Below, in pieces: positions 5,531 through 6,981 of a DNA stretch of 6,981 nt. A program made the position numbers and the translations under genes. The notes beneath the pieces were generated by a model. It was not told the origin of the DNA. It did no database searches and saw only the letters and a list, made by a program, of their open reading frames with translations. Origin of the DNA: JAUIGE01 sp045106685 (GTDB taxonomy: Bacteria; Bacteroidota; Bacteroidia; J057); the NCBI GenBank assembly GCA_045106685.1, contig JBGCFB010000239.1, forward strand, positions 1-6,981, given 5' to 3'. Positions within the stretch are counted from its first letter, which is position 1. Each line of letters starts with the position of its first letter.

Positions 5531-6925
5531 CTATTTAAATCTCAAACTATCCGGGCTTGTAAGATTTTTGTGAATATGAAATCGTTCGCTTTCAGGCATA
5601 TGGGTGCGGAGGAAGACATCCCAGTAGACTTCTTTGTTCATTTCGGCGGGGTGAATGATGAAATTTTTATACTGAAAGGTCTGAATGACATTGAGGCCCA
5701 TTCCGGCGAGGAGTACGATGCCGAGAATGGCATATCGCCAGCGAATCTGGCTGCACCAATGGAAAAATGCAGCAAAGCCGATCGCAAGGACCGCCGAGCT
5801 TTCCACCAGGGCACGCATGCCGAAGCTTCCGCCGTACCACCACGACCACCAGCAGGAGACGATGTAGATATTTACGATCAGGTATATGAGGATTGCCCAG
5901 AAGCCTTCGGGGCGATTTTTTTTCACCCAAAACAAACCAACAAAAGCCAATAGCATCAACGGCGTGTACACAAACCAGCCTTTGTGATAGCCGAAAAGCA
6001 CCTCGCCAATCATGGGCATATCGAAGTAGAATTGCTCATGACCATACGAGGCAAATATCCAGCTTCCGCCCCAGATTTTCCAGTAGAGTAGGAGAGGGGA
6101 CATAACGACGAAACACAAGAGTACGCCTCCAGCTATTTGAAGCCAGTTTTGCTGAAGATGAGCGATCTTCGCTTTGAAATTGTTGATTCCCCAAAGGATC
6201 GGTACGAGTGCGATGACCGCGTTGGTGGGGCGAAGTAGTGCTACGAAGCCGAGCGCTATCGCCAGACCGATCATATGCTTCCAGCGTCCATGACGATGCC
6301 ACTGGGCAGTACAATACATCACTGCTGCGATTGCCGCAAAGTTGTATAGGTGCGTCATGCCCGGTTCTACGAGCGCATAATGGAAGTAATTCGTACCAAA
6401 ATAGTAGGTCAATACTGTCAGCACTGCGGCGGGTGGATCATAGTAGAGCCGCACAAACTTCCAGATGAAGATCAACCCGATGGCCATCCAGAAGATGGCT
6501 GTGAGCCCTCCGGCAAGGCGGTAGGGATTGGTGAATCCGTTGGCTTTGTGGCCGACTGTTTCGGCTAATAGGTGGGCGACCAGGAACATTGGCGTGTGAA
6601 CGATCGCTAGTCCTGGCGGGTATTTCATTACCCATTTTCCGGTTTCATCAGAACGGTATGGCCCGAAGTATTCGATTACAGGAGGATAATTGTACTGGCG
6701 TACTTCTTCGTCCAGCGTCCATTCCCAATCGAGGTCAGTATCGTCATATACGAAAAGGGCAGGCAGATATGAATAGTAGCCTAGGCCGTCAGAGACAAAT
6801 GGCCACGGCCATTTGCCGTTGTGATACTCATGAAAATGAATCAACCAAAAAAGCTGAAAGACCATCAAGCTACTGATAAGCCAGGTGCCTTGGCGCTTAT
6901 TGATATGAGAGAAGAAGCCTTTCAT
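5531..6925 (-). CDS. Polytopic membrane protein, putative GT-C-like glycosyltransferase
   Basis: A 464-residue integral membrane protein with about ten hydrophobic segments. After a first membrane segment (about 15-32) comes a loop with WPFVSDGLGYYSYLPALF (41-58). Asp46 in that loop sits where GT-C enzymes, which use lipid-linked sugars, keep their catalytic acid. Other notable spots are KYPPGLAIVHTP (101-112), LRPTN (231-235), GYHKGWFVYTPLMLL (312-326) and WWSWWYGGSFGMRAL (359-373). The C-terminus (about 425-464) is polar. I recognise this as a type of uncharacterised protein widespread in Bacteroidota and loosely like the PMT/ArnT group, but substrate and acceptor cannot be inferred; an envelope sugar polymer is only a guess. 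The ATG at 6925 precedes a short basic segment (KRQG) before the first helix, as expected. There is no Shine-Dalgarno sequence. It converges on cruF with no shared operon. Confidence 0.7.
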   Translation of the reverse strand: MKGFFSHINKRQGTWLISSLMVFQLFWLIHFHEYHNGKWPWPFVSDGLGYYSYLPALFVYDDTDLDWEWTLDEEVRQYNYPPVIEYFGPYRSDETGKWVMKYPPGLAIVHTPMFLVAHLLAETVGHKANGFTNPYRLAGGLTAIFWMAIGLIFIWKFVRLYYDPPAAVLTVLTYYFGTNYFHYALVEPGMTHLYNFAAIAAVMYCTAQWHRHGRWKHMIGLAIALGFVALLRPTNAVIALVPILWGINNFKAKIAHLQQNWLQIAGGVLLCFVVMSPLLLYWKIWGGSWIFASYGHEQFYFDMPMIGEVLFGYHKGWFVYTPLMLLAFVGLFWVKKNRPEGFWAILIYLIVNIYIVSCWWSWWYGGSFGMRALVESSAVLAIGFAAFFHWCSQIRWRYAILGIVLLAGMGLNVIQTFQYKNFIIHPAEMNKEVYWDVFLRTHMPESERFHIHKNLTSPDSLRFK

Positions 6926-6944
6926 CAGTTAGGCGAGACGAAGA

Positions 6945-6978
6945 GATTGCAGATTGATTATTAACGATTGCAGATTGA
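6945..6978. repeat. 21-bp-period direct repeat upstream of the GT-C-like gene
   Basis: GATTGCAGATTGA occurs at 6945-6957 and 6966-6978, exactly 21 bp apart, and the sequence reads in sevens (GATTGCA, GATTGAT, TATTAAC, GATTGCA, GATTGAC). It may continue past the window edge. It lies 20-53 bp before the leftward gene's ATG, so it could overlap its promoter or leader, but no promoter box is recognised. Confidence 0.5.
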
Positions 6979-6981
6979 CGA

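Noticed and set aside
5570..5953. Rightward open frame of 127 codons inside the GT-C-like gene
   Set aside because: It is antisense to a long frame with clear membrane helices and conserved-looking motifs, and its own translation shows no domain or helix pattern.

Overview
The window looks like a stretch of a Bacteroidota chromosome of moderate GC content. The signs are start codons with no Shine-Dalgarno sequence, a fused aspartokinase/homoserine dehydrogenase, a PnuC transporter, a CruF-type carotenoid gene beside a membrane glycosyltransferase, and short degenerate intergenic repeats of a kind common in that phylum. Saproxanthin- or myxol-type carotenoids would fit a Saprospira- or Cytophaga-like organism, but the window cannot settle the genus.

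Layout from left to right: positions 1-83 hold no gene. A complete thrA runs leftward (84-2567). A 252-bp divergent intergenic region (2568-2819) is rich in dyad symmetry. A rightward cluster follows: pnuC (2820-3443), a family 2 membrane glycosyltransferase (3469-4608) and cruF (4581-5249, overlapping the glycosyltransferase by 28 bp). A 281-bp convergent intergenic region (5250-5530) holds an inverted pair of REP-like hairpins flanked by 7-bp-phased repeats. A leftward gene for a polytopic GT-C-like membrane protein (5531-6925) comes last. The right edge (6926-6981) carries a short 21-bp-period repeat.

The genes fall into separate functions. ThrA performs the first and third steps of the aspartate pathway to threonine and methionine. 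PnuC imports nicotinamide riboside for NAD synthesis. The glycosyltransferase and CruF make a plausible two-gene module that hydrates the end of an acyclic carotenoid and then glycosylates the new hydroxyl, as CruF and CruG do for myxol glycosides in cyanobacteria. The last gene may glycosylate an envelope polymer, but its substrate is unknown.

The coding genes are of known kinds. The unusual material is between them. thrA and pnuC are divergent, yet each is preceded by a 38-nt leader that ends exactly at the ATG, is 29/38 identical to the other, and carries a GAAATC...GATTTC hairpin whose 3' arm ends 13 nt before the start codon. The convergent region holds two opposite copies of a 15-bp core, each closed by its own, different, complementary arms. 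No clear new enzymatic or defence system is visible.
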